Positions 44,794-53,817 of a DNA stretch of 64,000 nucleotides are shown here, in pieces. Below the pieces are notes generated by a model that was not told where the DNA came from, did no database searches, and saw only the letters and a program-made list of their open reading frames with translations. The stretch is from Erythrobacter sp. HL-111 (GTDB taxonomy: Bacteria; Pseudomonadota; Alphaproteobacteria; Sphingomonadales; Sphingomonadaceae): assembly GCF_900105095.1 (NCBI RefSeq), contig NZ_LT629743.1:2294001-2358000 (forward strand), given 5' to 3'. Both the position numbers and the translations under genes were made by a program. Numbering within the stretch: the stretch's first letter is position 1; each line of letters starts with the position of its first letter.

Positions 44794-45591
44794 TCAGTGC
44801 ACGAAGCGCGCCACCACGTCGCGATAGCTGCGCGACACCTTCACCTCCGCGCCCGAATCGAGCACGAGGAAGCATTCGCCATTGGTGTGCGGCTTGACCT
44901 GCCGGACCTGGTCGAGGTTGACGATGGTCGAGCGGTGCACGCGCTGGAACTTGCGCGGGTCGAGCCGGCGTTCGAGGTCCTTCATCGTTTCGCGCAGGAT
45001 CAGCGAATTGTCGCCCGTGTAGATGCACATGTAATCGCCCGCGGCTTCGATGTGCTCGATCGAATCGACCTCGACGCGGAAGATCTGGCCGCGGTCCTTG
45101 ACGTTGATGAGCTTCTCGAAACGGTCCGCCGCGCCGCCGTCCGTACCGGTGAATTCCGCCGCGCGGTCGGGCGCCACCTTGGCCAGCACGTCGAGCAGGT
45201 GTTCGGCATCCTCGGTCGACTTCTTCTGCGCGATCCGTTCGCGCGCGCGCTCGATCGTGTCGGCGAGACGGACCTCGTCGACCGGCTTCATCAGGTAGTT
45301 GACCGCATTGGCCTCGAACGCGCGGATCGCGTGCTCCTCGTAGGCGGTGACGAAGACGAACAGCGGCGGCTCGATCTCCATCACGCCCTTGACCACCGAG
45401 AAGCCGTCGAAGCCGGGCATCTGGATGTCGAGAAAGACGAGATCGGGCTTCTCGGTCTTGATCTTGCGGATCGCCTCGCGCCCGTTCGAGCAGGTGTCGA
45501 TGATCTCGACATCGTCGAACGCCTCGAGGCGCAGCTGGAGGCCCTGGATCGCGAGTTTCTCGTCGTCGACGAGGATGGTTCTGATGGTCAT
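44794..45591 (-). CDS. LytR/AlgR-family response regulator (REC-LytTR), second copy
   Basis: A 265-residue regulator: receiver domain (TILVDDEKLAIQGLQLRL, phospho-acceptor Asp at about residue 55 in LVFLDIQMPGFDG, switch Thr in VTAYEEH, Lys in YLMKPV), linker, and LytTR domain (HIEAAGDYMCIYTGDNS, QRVHRSTIVNLDQV, SRSYRDVVARFV). It overlaps its kinase by 4 bp (ATGA). Compared with the pair at 3.3-5.5 kb, layout is the same and sequence is clearly related but distinct. Its targets are unknown. Confidence 0.95.
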   Translation of the reverse strand: MTIRTILVDDEKLAIQGLQLRLEAFDDVEIIDTCSNGREAIRKIKTEKPDLVFLDIQMPGFDGFSVVKGVMEIEPPLFVFVTAYEEHAIRAFEANAVNYLMKPVDEVRLADTIERARERIAQKKSTEDAEHLLDVLAKVAPDRAAEFTGTDGGAADRFEKLINVKDRGQIFRVEVDSIEHIEAAGDYMCIYTGDNSLILRETMKDLERRLDPRKFQRVHRSTIVNLDQVRQVKPHTNGECFLVLDSGAEVKVSRSYRDVVARFVH

Positions 45592-46895
45592 GCGGAAGTT
45601 CCGATCGTGCGTTGGGGGTTGAGTGCGAAGGCATTGTCCGCCGCGGGGGCGCGGGGGGTGTCGGCTGCGGGGAACGTCTGCGCCTTCGGCTCGGCTGGGG
45701 GGATGCGGCGCGAAGCGGTTGCGCCTGCCGGGGCGGGCGCGGCTTCGGCCAGCGGGGTGAAGGGGATCTCGATCGTGACCGTGAAACCGCCGCCGGGTTC
45801 GGATCGCGTGCCGAAGATGTGGTTCGGCCCATAGGCCTGGATCAGGCGGTTGCGGATATTGGCGAGCCCGACCCCGGTCGAGATCGGCTTGCCGTTGTCG
45901 CCGGCCGCGTTCTGCGCGGCGCGGACGCTTTCGGCCCGGGCGGCGTAATCGAGCAGATCGTGCTGCACCGGCACGTCGATGCCCGGCCCCGTGTCCTCGA
46001 CGATCACGCGCAGCCGCTCGCCGATCACCTTCGCGCTGAGCGAGATGCGCGCGCCTTCCTCCTGCGGGCTGACCGCGTACTTGACCGCGTTCTCGACCAG
46101 CGGCTGGAGCAGCATCGCAGGCAGGATCGCGGTGAGCGCGGCTTCCTCGATGTCGAAATGGGTCCGCAGCCGCTCCTCGAAGCGCATCCGTTCGATGTCG
46201 AGATAGAGGTTCAGCGTCTCGACCTCCTGGCCGAGCGTGACCTGGCTGCCCGGTTCCATGATCAGCGTGTGGCGCAGGAAGCTCGACAGCCGCGTGAGCA
46301 TGGCGTTGGCGGGCTCGGTCTGTTTCAGGAGCACCAGCGTGCTGATCGAATTCAGCGTGTTGAACAGGAAGTGCGGATTGAGCTGGTAGCGCAGCATGGC
46401 GAGCTGCGCGGCGGTGGTCTGCGCCTCGAGCCGTTCGAGCCGGTCGGCCTGCTGTTCGACGGTGAGGAAGTAGTTGATCGCGTAATAGAGCGCGCTCCAC
46501 CCGCCGAGGACGGTCAGCGGGATGTAGGAAAGGCCGATGAAACGCTGGGCGAAGCTCGTCTCGCGCAGGCCGCCGTAATAGATGCCCTGCAGCCAGGCGT
46601 CGATCGAGGTGTGGAAGATGACCGCGATCATCAGCACCACCGCCGTCACGCCCCAGGTGACGATCGCCTGGCGGTTGATGAGCTGGCGGTAGATCACCGA
46701 CAGGATGCAGCTGATCGAGAAGCCGGTGATCGTGGTCACGAGGATCAGCGCGAGCAGGTCGAAGGGCTGGTCGTTGGCGAAGGCGTTCACGCTGCGCAGC
46801 AGGAAGGCGCCGCCCCAACCGGCCAGCTGGAGGTTCCAGAAGGCGCGGTTCTTGCTGGCGAAGAACGGCGCTGGCTGGATCGCGAGAACGGACAT
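45588..46895 (-). CDS. LytS/YehU-type sensor histidine kinase, second copy
   Basis: A 435-residue kinase with four membrane helices near the N-terminus (residues 35-130), His_kinase motif NPHFLFNTLNSIST with His at about residue 175, N-box LVENAVKYAVS, G-boxes DTGPGID and GVGLANIRNRL, and a Pro/Ala-rich C-terminal tail of about 60 residues that is not part of the catalytic domain. The ATG at 46895 is the start; the frame opens further upstream without a signal. It is co-transcribed with the regulator. The signal is unknown. Confidence 0.94.
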   Translation of the reverse strand: MSVLAIQPAPFFASKNRAFWNLQLAGWGGAFLLRSVNAFANDQPFDLLALILVTTITGFSISCILSVIYRQLINRQAIVTWGVTAVVLMIAVIFHTSIDAWLQGIYYGGLRETSFAQRFIGLSYIPLTVLGGWSALYYAINYFLTVEQQADRLERLEAQTTAAQLAMLRYQLNPHFLFNTLNSISTLVLLKQTEPANAMLTRLSSFLRHTLIMEPGSQVTLGQEVETLNLYLDIERMRFEERLRTHFDIEEAALTAILPAMLLQPLVENAVKYAVSPQEEGARISLSAKVIGERLRVIVEDTGPGIDVPVQHDLLDYAARAESVRAAQNAAGDNGKPISTGVGLANIRNRLIQAYGPNHIFGTRSEPGGGFTVTIEIPFTPLAEAAPAPAGATASRRIPPAEPKAQTFPAADTPRAPAADNAFALNPQRTIGTSA

Positions 46896-46998
46896 TATGC
46901 GCCTCGTGTAGCCGATTTCGGCGCCGATGGCAGCGCCTTTCCCGCAATGCGGGCGCGCGCGGCGAACCGTTCGGCGCAGCGGTCGGGCCGAGTTCAGG

Positions 46999-48000
46999 CT
47001 AGCGGCCGGCCTGTTCCAGCCCCCTGTCGGGGTCGATTTCGCGGCGGAAATGGACCGCCCAGTCGGCCTTGCCCTCCACCGCCAGCAGCGCGCGGATGCG
47101 CGGGATCTCGGCGGCGATGAACTCGGCCCTCTCGTCCCAGCCGTCATGGGTGCGGGCACGGAACAGGCCGCCGTCGTGCTTTCGCCCCCAGCTCGTCATG
47201 AAACGCACCGCGGCCTCCGGCTCGTAACCCGCATTGGCGAGCAGCCAGGGCATCAGCCGGTCGGCCTCGCGTTCGGTCTTTCGCACGTTGGTGCGCTTGC
47301 GCCGGTTGCGGTCGAGCCATTCGGCATGGCCGAGGAAATTGTGCGCGAGTTCGTGCGCGACCACGCCGGCGAAGACCTCCTCCTCGTAGGAAAAGGCGGG
47401 AAACTCGATCCCGATCACCACCCGGTCGCCCGTCGCGACCGCGCGGCGGCCGTCGCCCATCAGCTCGAAACGGGTGGCGCAGACATCGACCGGGGCCACC
47501 CGCGCCTCGTCCCCGTCGGCGAAACGGATCGCGATGCCGCCGTGTTCGGCGAGCATGGCATCGACATGATCGTGCGCGCGCTTGAGCCGCTGCCAGTCCT
47601 TGCGCCCGGAAGAGGGCCATTCATTGGGGTCGAAGCGTTCGAGCGCGATGATCTCGCGATTGCGCCCGAACTGGCCCGAAAGCGCGGCGGGCGAACCGCG
47701 CGCAGCGGTTTCGACCGCGAAATCGCCTCCGAAGCCGAGCGCGGCGCGGGCGATCTCGGGGGCACTGTAGCTGGCGAGATCCTGCAATTGCAGCCCGATC
47801 GAGGGGATGGTGCGGGGGCAGAATTCGGCATTGCCGCGCACGATCTTCCAGCCCACGTCCTGCAGGCGCTGGTCGGCGTCCTGGAAGCGCGCGATCGCGG
47901 CGCGCTCGGCGGCGAGGTCGATGTCCGCGAGATCGGGCGCGGCGAGGACCGGGGCGGCGCACGCGCCGGCGAGGACGGCGGCGATGGCGAACCCGCGCAC
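46999..48000 (-). CDS. Exported M48-type zinc metallopeptidase
   Basis: A 333-residue protein with a signal peptide (MRGFAIAAVLAGACAAPVLA) and the zinc motif HELAHNFLGH (about residues 215-224), plus the third ligand Glu in EREADRLMPWLLANAGYEPEAAVRF. This is the M48 arrangement. The N-terminal region has no other known domain. It lies 6 bp downstream of the DsbA-like gene on the same strand, so both are in one transcript; this suits folding or quality control in the periplasm. Confidence 0.85.
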   Translation of the reverse strand: MRGFAIAAVLAGACAAPVLAAPDLADIDLAAERAAIARFQDADQRLQDVGWKIVRGNAEFCPRTIPSIGLQLQDLASYSAPEIARAALGFGGDFAVETAARGSPAALSGQFGRNREIIALERFDPNEWPSSGRKDWQRLKRAHDHVDAMLAEHGGIAIRFADGDEARVAPVDVCATRFELMGDGRRAVATGDRVVIGIEFPAFSYEEEVFAGVVAHELAHNFLGHAEWLDRNRRKRTNVRKTEREADRLMPWLLANAGYEPEAAVRFMTSWGRKHDGGLFRARTHDGWDERAEFIAAEIPRIRALLAVEGKADWAVHFRREIDPDRGLEQAGR

Positions 48001-48005
48001 CGCGC

Positions 48006-48719
48006 TCAGCCTTCCGTGAGCGCCCCGGCTTCGGCGACCGCCTCGCTCAGCGCCTCGTAACCGACCGCCCCGCTGATCGTGCGGTCGCCGGTGACGAAGG
48101 CGGGCGTGCCGGAGAAGCCCAGCGCCCGGGCGAGGCTGAAATTGCGGGCGAGTTCGACCGAGACGGCGTCGGAGGCGATGTCGGCGCGCGCCCGCTCCAT
48201 GTCGAGGCCGATGTCGCGCGCGACCGCCTCGGCGGTGTCCGGACCGGCCGGACCGCGCGCGAACATGGCGTTGTGGAAGTCGGCGTACTTTCCCTGGAGC
48301 GCGGCGGCGAGCGCCATGCGCGCGGCCGCTTCGGAGCCTTCGAACTGCGGCATTTCGCGCAGGACCACCTTCACTTCGGGATCGCTTTCGATCAGCCGCG
48401 AGACGTCCGCGAGGCTCGCTTCGCAGTAGCCGCAGTTGTAGTCGGAAAACTCGACGAGGACCTTCGTGCCGTCAGGGTTCCCCAGCACCGCGCCGGGGAA
48501 GGGCTCGTAGACCTCCTCGCCCAGTTCGGCGAGCCGTTCGCGCGCCTGTTCTGCCTGCAGCGCCTCGGCCATGTCCTGCAGCATCCGCGGATTGGCCAGC
48601 AGGTATTCGCGCGTGCGGTTGTCGGCGAGCCCGGCGTAGGACCAGATCGCGGCGCCGAGAAAGCCGAAGACGAGCGCGAGGAGCGCGGTGAGAAGCGGGT
48701 TGCGGATGCTGGCTGGCAT
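48006..48719 (-). CDS. DsbA-family periplasmic thiol oxidoreductase
   Basis: A 237-residue protein with one N-terminal membrane anchor (LLTALLALVFGFLGAAIWSY) and a thioredoxin-fold domain with active site CGYC (residues 96-99, in EFSDYNCGYCEASLADV). A cis-Pro loop appears as GFSGTPAFV. The layout is that of Com1/DsbA-like oxidoreductases (DSBA thioredoxin domain, PF01323). It likely forms or isomerises disulfides in the envelope. It precedes the M48 gene by 5 bp. Confidence 0.9.
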   Translation of the reverse strand: MPASIRNPLLTALLALVFGFLGAAIWSYAGLADNRTREYLLANPRMLQDMAEALQAEQARERLAELGEEVYEPFPGAVLGNPDGTKVLVEFSDYNCGYCEASLADVSRLIESDPEVKVVLREMPQFEGSEAAARMALAAALQGKYADFHNAMFARGPAGPDTAEAVARDIGLDMERARADIASDAVSVELARNFSLARALGFSGTPAFVTGDRTISGAVGYEALSEAVAEAGALTEG

Positions 48720-48755
48720 GACTTTCCGGGGTGCTCGGGTGGATGTGGAGGCCGC

Positions 48756-50144
48756 CTAGCGCGAGTCGCGCAGGCGTTCCAGTTCGCTGCGCGCCTGGAG
48801 CGCGATGTCCTGCGCCCGGATCCAGTCGGGCGTGCCGCGGGGCAGCGCCGCCTCGGCGGCCTGCGCGCTTCTCAGCGCCTCGGGATAGCGGCGCGCCATG
48901 ACCTGCTGTTCGGCGCTGGCGAGCCGCGCGCGGGCGATGTCGCCGCGGGCGGCGAAGACCATGCCGAGCTGGTACCAGGCGAAGGGATTCATCCGGTCGC
49001 GGCTCACCGCGGCGCGCAGCACGCGCTCGGCCTCGGCGTAATTCGCCTCCTCCTCGGTCGCGATCAGCGCGTGGCCGAACATCGAGGCGATCAGCGGCTG
49101 GTTGAGCGTCAGGTCGGTCGCGCGGCGCAGCGGGGCGAGCGCTTCGCCGGGCCGCCCGGATTCGAGCAGGACCTGGCCCTGGAGTTCGAGGAAATAGGGA
49201 TTGTCCGGCTCCAGCGAGAGCAGGCTCTCGGTTTCGGCCAGCGCCTTTTCGACCCGCGCCTCCTTGTGCCAGGCATAGGCCCGGGCGTAGCGCGCGGCGA
49301 TGCGCGTGTCGCTCGGCGGGTAGGCGTTCAGGGTCCGCTTGGGTTCGGCGAGGTAGCCGTAGAGCTTGGCCTGCACCCGTTCGAAACGCTCCTGCAGGTC
49401 CGGGTCCTCGGGCGTGTCCCAGGCCGCGTCCTGATCGAGCAGCCCGCGCAGGGTCTGGATGCGGTCGCCCGAAAGCGGGTGGGTGCGGCCATAGGCGGCT
49501 TCGTCCGCCTGGCTGTAACCGCGGCGGATTTCGAAATTGCGGAGTTTCTCGAAGAAGGAGATCATCCCCTTGCCGGTAATCCCCGCGCCCGACAGGTAGC
49601 GCGCCCCGGCAAGGTCGGTCGCGGCTTCCTGGTTGCGGTTGAAGGCGAGGAAGCTGCCCATCGCCGCCTGCTGGCCTGCCATCATCGCGCCGAGCCCCGC
49701 CTCGCCCGCGCCCGCCAGCACCGCGCCCACGCCGAGCAGCAGCGAGAGGATCGTGATCCCGTTGGCCGCGCGTACCCGCTCCTCGAAGCGGACGACGTGC
49801 CCGGCGGTGATGTGGCCGAGTTCGTGCGCGATGACGCCCTGCACCTCGTTGGCCGTGTCGGCGGCGGCGAGGAGGCCGGTGTGGATGTAGACGACCTGTC
49901 CGCCCGCGACGAAGGCGTTGATCGAACTGTCGTTGATGAGCACGATCTCGACGTTTTCGGGCTCCAGCTCGGACGCCTCGACCAGCGGGCGCGCCATGTC
50001 GGCGAGCAGTTCCTCGGTTTCGGCATCGCGCAGGATCGACTGCGCCGCCGCTTGCGTGGCGGCGAGCGCGAGGCTGGCGAGGAGGGCGAAGGCGTATGCG
50101 GCGAGCCGCAGGGGCGCGATCGGCAGGGCGGGAAGGCGCGACAT
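48756..50144 (-). CDS. BepA-like M48 peptidase with TPR repeats
   Basis: Periplasmic zinc peptidase and chaperone for outer-membrane assembly in the BepA/YfgC family. The 462-residue protein has a signal peptide (LLASLALAATQAAAQ), the zinc motif GVIAHELGHITAGHV, the third ligand in FNRNQEAATDLAGARYL, THPLSGDRI, and a C-terminal half of about four TPR units (LGMVFAARGDIARARLASAEQQVM, RYPEALRSAQAAEAAL). The start at 50144 follows a G-rich tract. It sits 36 bp upstream of the DsbA-like gene and fits with it in envelope protein quality control. Confidence 0.9.
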   Translation of the reverse strand: MSRLPALPIAPLRLAAYAFALLASLALAATQAAAQSILRDAETEELLADMARPLVEASELEPENVEIVLINDSSINAFVAGGQVVYIHTGLLAAADTANEVQGVIAHELGHITAGHVVRFEERVRAANGITILSLLLGVGAVLAGAGEAGLGAMMAGQQAAMGSFLAFNRNQEAATDLAGARYLSGAGITGKGMISFFEKLRNFEIRRGYSQADEAAYGRTHPLSGDRIQTLRGLLDQDAAWDTPEDPDLQERFERVQAKLYGYLAEPKRTLNAYPPSDTRIAARYARAYAWHKEARVEKALAETESLLSLEPDNPYFLELQGQVLLESGRPGEALAPLRRATDLTLNQPLIASMFGHALIATEEEANYAEAERVLRAAVSRDRMNPFAWYQLGMVFAARGDIARARLASAEQQVMARRYPEALRSAQAAEAALPRGTPDWIRAQDIALQARSELERLRDSR

Positions 50145-50230
50145 CGGGGCGGTTCTAACGCGTTTCGCCCTGAACGGAAACTGAAAGCGGACCTGAGGTG
50201 GCGGCCGCCCGCTGCGCGCGGCCCGGTGCG

Positions 50231-50276
50231 AGGGATGAGGGGCGAGGGGTGAGGGGGCGAGGGGCGCGGGGCGAGG
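50231..50276 (+). other. G-rich tract with G-quadruplex potential
   Basis: At least six runs of three to five G separated by three-base spacers (GGGGCGAGGGGTGAGGGGG and onward) between the App1 gene and the bepA-like gene. On the transcribed (minus) strand it is C-rich. It may be a slippage product or a structural block. Confidence 0.55.
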
Positions 50277-50302
50277 CTGCGCCACGCCGTGCCCGTCCCC
50301 TG

Positions 50303-51442
50303 TCAGCCCGCCTGCGATTCGCCCGGCACCTGTCCCTCGCTCGCCGTGCGCACGAGCCCTTCGAGCCCGCCTTCGAAATCGAGCCCGGCGGTTTCGAGGA
50401 AGCTCGCCGCCGCGCGGTAGTCGCTGCCGGTCCAGAAGGGCACGCCCGCGTTCTCGATCGCGGCCTTGGCGCGGCGTTCCGCGTCGCCCATCGGGGTGCC
50501 CGCGACCTCGCGGATGAAGACCGCCGCGATGCGGTCGGGATGGGCCTCGGCGATGGCGCCGAAGGCGAGGAGGTCGTGCTGCGTGTCGTCGCCGATCAGG
50601 GCGAAACGCAGCTGCGGGAAGGTCGCAAGGATGCGCCGGATCGCCTCGAGCTTGTGCGAGCCGTGCCCTTCCCTGCCCAGCGTGCGCCGGTTGAAGCCCC
50701 AGTCGCGCAGCATCACCGGGCCGAGCGGCAGGCCGCGCTCGCGCTTGAAGGTGACGAGGTAGGAAAACAGGTTCCACGGGCTCGACGAGACGTAGAAAAC
50801 CGGCCGCACCCGCGCCTGCGGGGCAATCGCGCCGATCGCCTCGCCCGCCTTTTCCGGCCCTTGCGGATTGCCGCCCAGCGCGGCGAAGAACCCGGTCGCG
50901 CCGGGGACGAGCACGCGCTCGCTCGGCATCTGGGCGAAGACGCGTTTCCAGTTGCGCGCGATGGCGCGGAAATTGCCGGTGATCCCGGTTTCGAGGATGG
51001 TGTCGTCGACGTCCGAGATGATCCCCATGCGCGTCTCGCCCCCGGGCGCGAGGATGTAGGCGGGCACGGCGACCGGCTCGCCGCGATCGGGGCAGCGCCA
51101 GCGCAAGGTCGCGCTTTCCCAGCGGGTTCGCGGCGCGGGCGGGCAGGCGGGCGCGATCGGGAGGTCGAAGCGCACGAAGCCTTCCCGCCCGGTCTGCCCC
51201 CGGCCCGTGATGACCTGGCCGTTGGCGCAGTCATATTCGAGCTCGACCTCGAGCCCCGGCACCTCGCGCGAGGCGTATTCGCCCAGCATGGTCGCGAAAT
51301 CGCGCCAGAAACTGCGCGCCTCGAAAACCGGCTCGCGCGCCCTGATCGCGCGGGCGCCGAGATAGAGATGATCCGCGTTGCGATAGCCGAAGAAGGGCTG
51401 CACGCGGACCGGACCGCGCCGGGAGAGGAGTCCGAGGAGCAT
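50303..51442 (-). CDS. App1-like phosphatidate phosphatase (DUF2183)
   Basis: A 379-residue protein with an HAD-like motif ISDVDDTILETGITGN (DVDDT at about residues 143-147) and, further on, SSSPWNLFSYL and RDWGFN with LIGDDTQHDLLAF. The order is that of DUF2183/App1, related to yeast phosphatidate phosphatase App1. In bacteria the substrate is unproven. The ATG at 51442 is chosen over a GTG at 51454 because GGGGAAAG stands just before it. It lies upstream of the bepA-like gene on the same strand, across the G-rich tract. Confidence 0.85.
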   Translation of the reverse strand: MLLGLLSRRGPVRVQPFFGYRNADHLYLGARAIRAREPVFEARSFWRDFATMLGEYASREVPGLEVELEYDCANGQVITGRGQTGREGFVRFDLPIAPACPPAPRTRWESATLRWRCPDRGEPVAVPAYILAPGGETRMGIISDVDDTILETGITGNFRAIARNWKRVFAQMPSERVLVPGATGFFAALGGNPQGPEKAGEAIGAIAPQARVRPVFYVSSSPWNLFSYLVTFKRERGLPLGPVMLRDWGFNRRTLGREGHGSHKLEAIRRILATFPQLRFALIGDDTQHDLLAFGAIAEAHPDRIAAVFIREVAGTPMGDAERRAKAAIENAGVPFWTGSDYRAAASFLETAGLDFEGGLEGLVRTASEGQVPGESQAG

Positions 51443-51513
51443 CTTTCCCCGCACCTAGCCGGATCGGCGCGCGAGGCCAAGGCTCGGCAAGCGGGACGGC
51501 CCGCGGCCCTCCG

Positions 51514-53226
51514 TCAGCCGACGAGCTTGCGCGCCGCGCGCTCGATCAGGGGGATGTCCTCCTCGATCTCGCCGAGGACGTGCACCGTCCCGGTCTCGTC
51601 GCGGCGGATCATTACGAGCCCGAATTCGGGGCCGTCGGGCGACAGCGCCTCGAACATCATCGCCTCGAGTTCGCGCAGCTTTTCGGCGAGCGCCTCGCGC
51701 ACGCCATCCGCGGTTTCGACCGGCTTGCCCGCTTCCTCGCGGCGGAGGCGGCGTTCGGCTTGGACGACCGCCTTGAGCCCGCCCTCGACTTCGCCGAGAA
51801 AGCCCGCCAGCGCGCCGCGTTCGAGGCCGAGTCGGTGGGCGTGGGAGAGCACGGCGGCGTATTCGGTGAGGCGGGTCTTGTCGTAATCGGCGCCGAAGAC
51901 CAGCTTGACCACCGGTGTCATCGGCGCGCGGTCCTGCACGGCGAGGCCGGCTTCGGCCACGAGTTCGGCGAATTCCTCGGGCGCGTCGGCGGCGGCGAGC
52001 GAGAAATCATAGGCCCGGCCGACCGCGGCGTAGAGCGCGTTCCGGCTGCGATCCTCGCTGCTGCGGGCGGCGCGGGCGAGTTCGCGGGCCGAGGCAAGGC
52101 AATCGGCGAGGCCGGCATCGGCGGGCAGTTCGGAGGCCTCGAATTCCGGCTCGCCCTCGGGCTCGTTCCAGCCGCGCGCGGCCTGGGCGCCTGCGCCCTC
52201 GAAATTCTCGACCCGGTAATCCTCCGGATCGAAATTCTCGGCCTCGAGGTCGATCGCCTTCTTGGCCGGAGCCTCGATGTAGTCGGCGAGCGAGGCGAAA
52301 TGGTAGGGCGCGTCCCCGTCCCCGTCCCCGCCCTCGTCCTCGTCCCAGTATTCCTCCTCGTCCTCGGGATCGTCGAGCGCATACTGGCCGAAATCGGGCA
52401 GCGGCAGGCTGCGTCCGCGCGGTGCCAACGGGTCCTCCACGGCGAAGCCGCGCCCGTCGAGATCGAACACGTCGCCCGCGGGAGGTTCGTCCTCCGCCTC
52501 GCTTTCGTGGAGGGGCGAATCCGCCCATTCGGTGAGCGGGTCGGCGTGATTCACCCGCGCCTCGACCTCGGGCTCCTCGGCCGTTTCGAGCGCCTGGTCG
52601 ATTTCGAGCAGCAGCTCGTCCGAGGTGAGAGCGTCCGCCATCTCCTTCCAGTTGATGACGCCGTAGATGAAATCGATCGTCTCGCCGTCGCTCGAAAAGG
52701 GCAGCAGGATGCCGCGATAGAGGATCGCGAGGCCGCGCTGGTTCACGAATTCCGCCTCGAAGCCGATCGGGGCCTCGTTGGCGAGGATCTGCATGTAATG
52801 GTCGGTGATCCGGCTCAGCAGCGAGCGCGGCGGGACGTCGGCGAGCGTGCGGATCGGGCCGGTCGCGCCGCATTCCTCGGCCAGCCGGTCGCCGAGATAC
52901 TGCACCACCGGATCGTCGATCCCGGCGGTGAAATCGAGCAGCACCGAATGGGGGCCGAAATCGGTCAGCGCCTCGGGGACGAGATCCTCGATCGAGGGAA
53001 AGCTCTTCTCGTCGAGCAGGCTCGCCCAGTGGTTGTAGGCGCGCACCTGCATCCGGCGCTCGTCCTGGCCGATCGCGTGGGGCGGGATGTCGCGGGAACC
53101 GGGGCCGCTTTCGTCGCCATCCCATCCGTCCGAGGCCCCCGCCGGTGCCGGGCCGAGCGACGCGGGATCCGCCGCATCGGCTTCGCCCGGTTCGCCGGAT
53201 TCGAACATGCCCCGCAGATTGTCCAT
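51514..53226 (-). CDS. PAS-domain-containing acidic protein, uncharacterised
   Basis: A 570-residue protein. Residues 55-200 form a PAS-like domain of the PAS_5/PF07310 type: RRMQVRAYNHWASLLDEKSFPSIEDLV, LLSRITDHYMQILANEAPIGFEAEFVN, GETIDFIYGVINWKEMAD. The middle is highly acidic and low-complexity (DDPEDEEEYWDEDEGGDGD). The C-terminal 200 residues are helical (EYAAVLSHAHRLGLERGALAGFLGEV; VREALAEKLRELEAMMFEA) with a final VHVLGEIEEDIP. No kinase or diguanylate domain is present. It is preceded by a 70 bp gap from App1 and probably stands alone. Confidence 0.65.
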   Translation of the reverse strand: MDNLRGMFESGEPGEADAADPASLGPAPAGASDGWDGDESGPGSRDIPPHAIGQDERRMQVRAYNHWASLLDEKSFPSIEDLVPEALTDFGPHSVLLDFTAGIDDPVVQYLGDRLAEECGATGPIRTLADVPPRSLLSRITDHYMQILANEAPIGFEAEFVNQRGLAILYRGILLPFSSDGETIDFIYGVINWKEMADALTSDELLLEIDQALETAEEPEVEARVNHADPLTEWADSPLHESEAEDEPPAGDVFDLDGRGFAVEDPLAPRGRSLPLPDFGQYALDDPEDEEEYWDEDEGGDGDGDAPYHFASLADYIEAPAKKAIDLEAENFDPEDYRVENFEGAGAQAARGWNEPEGEPEFEASELPADAGLADCLASARELARAARSSEDRSRNALYAAVGRAYDFSLAAADAPEEFAELVAEAGLAVQDRAPMTPVVKLVFGADYDKTRLTEYAAVLSHAHRLGLERGALAGFLGEVEGGLKAVVQAERRLRREEAGKPVETADGVREALAEKLRELEAMMFEALSPDGPEFGLVMIRRDETGTVHVLGEIEEDIPLIERAARKLVG

Positions 53227-53382
53227 GGCCCGCTTCCGCCCTTTCATAAACGGCTGTTTCGCGCCGTTCTGGCGTCACGTGGTAAACATTGCGTTAAGCG
53301 GGGCGGCCAAATCCTTGAGCCGCCAATGCCCGGATCGGCCGGTCCCGGGATCGCAGGCAGGCGCCCGCAGGCCCCGTGCGGT

Positions 53383-53817
53383 TCAGAGGAAATAGCGCAT
53401 CGTGATGACGAGGTCCTGTCGCCCGTCCTTGTGCTCGAACATGGCGTCGCGGAACTTGGGCGGGGCCATCTTCACCGGCGCATCGAGCGAGAAACCGTAT
53501 CCCTCTTTCGGCATCATGCCCAGCGCGCGGTCGGCCTTGCCGTTGTCGTTCTCGTCATGCAGCAGCGCGATCGCGTATTCGCCCGGTTCGACCCCGGTGA
53601 AGCGGATCGTCACCGTCTCGCCCGCCTTCACCACCTTGCGGTGCGAGGCGGGATCCCTGATGCACTTGGGAAAGACGTTCTCGCGCTTGGTCATGCAGGC
53701 GCGCACGCTCCCTTCGGCGGAGCGCAGGCCGTTTACCGTGATGACGACCTCCTCCGCCGCCGCGGGCGCGCCGGCGAGCGCGCAGGAGGCGACCGCGAGG
53801 AAGGCGAGCGGCTTCAC
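53383..53817 (-). CDS. DUF2141 exported protein (first copy)
   Basis: A 144-residue exported protein: signal peptide (FLAVASCALAGAPAAA), then the DUF2141 domain (VNGLRSAEGSVRACMTKRENVFP, VTIRFTGVEPGEYAIALLHDENDNGKADRALGMMPKEGYGFSLDAP, MRYFL end). The acidic DENDNGKAD loop resembles a metal or Ca2+ site. Its GTG overlaps the sterol desaturase stop by 4 bp. A second, related copy lies at 60677-61237. The molecular function is unknown. Confidence 0.8.
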   Translation of the reverse strand: MKPLAFLAVASCALAGAPAAAEEVVITVNGLRSAEGSVRACMTKRENVFPKCIRDPASHRKVVKAGETVTIRFTGVEPGEYAIALLHDENDNGKADRALGMMPKEGYGFSLDAPVKMAPPKFRDAMFEHKDGRQDLVITMRYFL

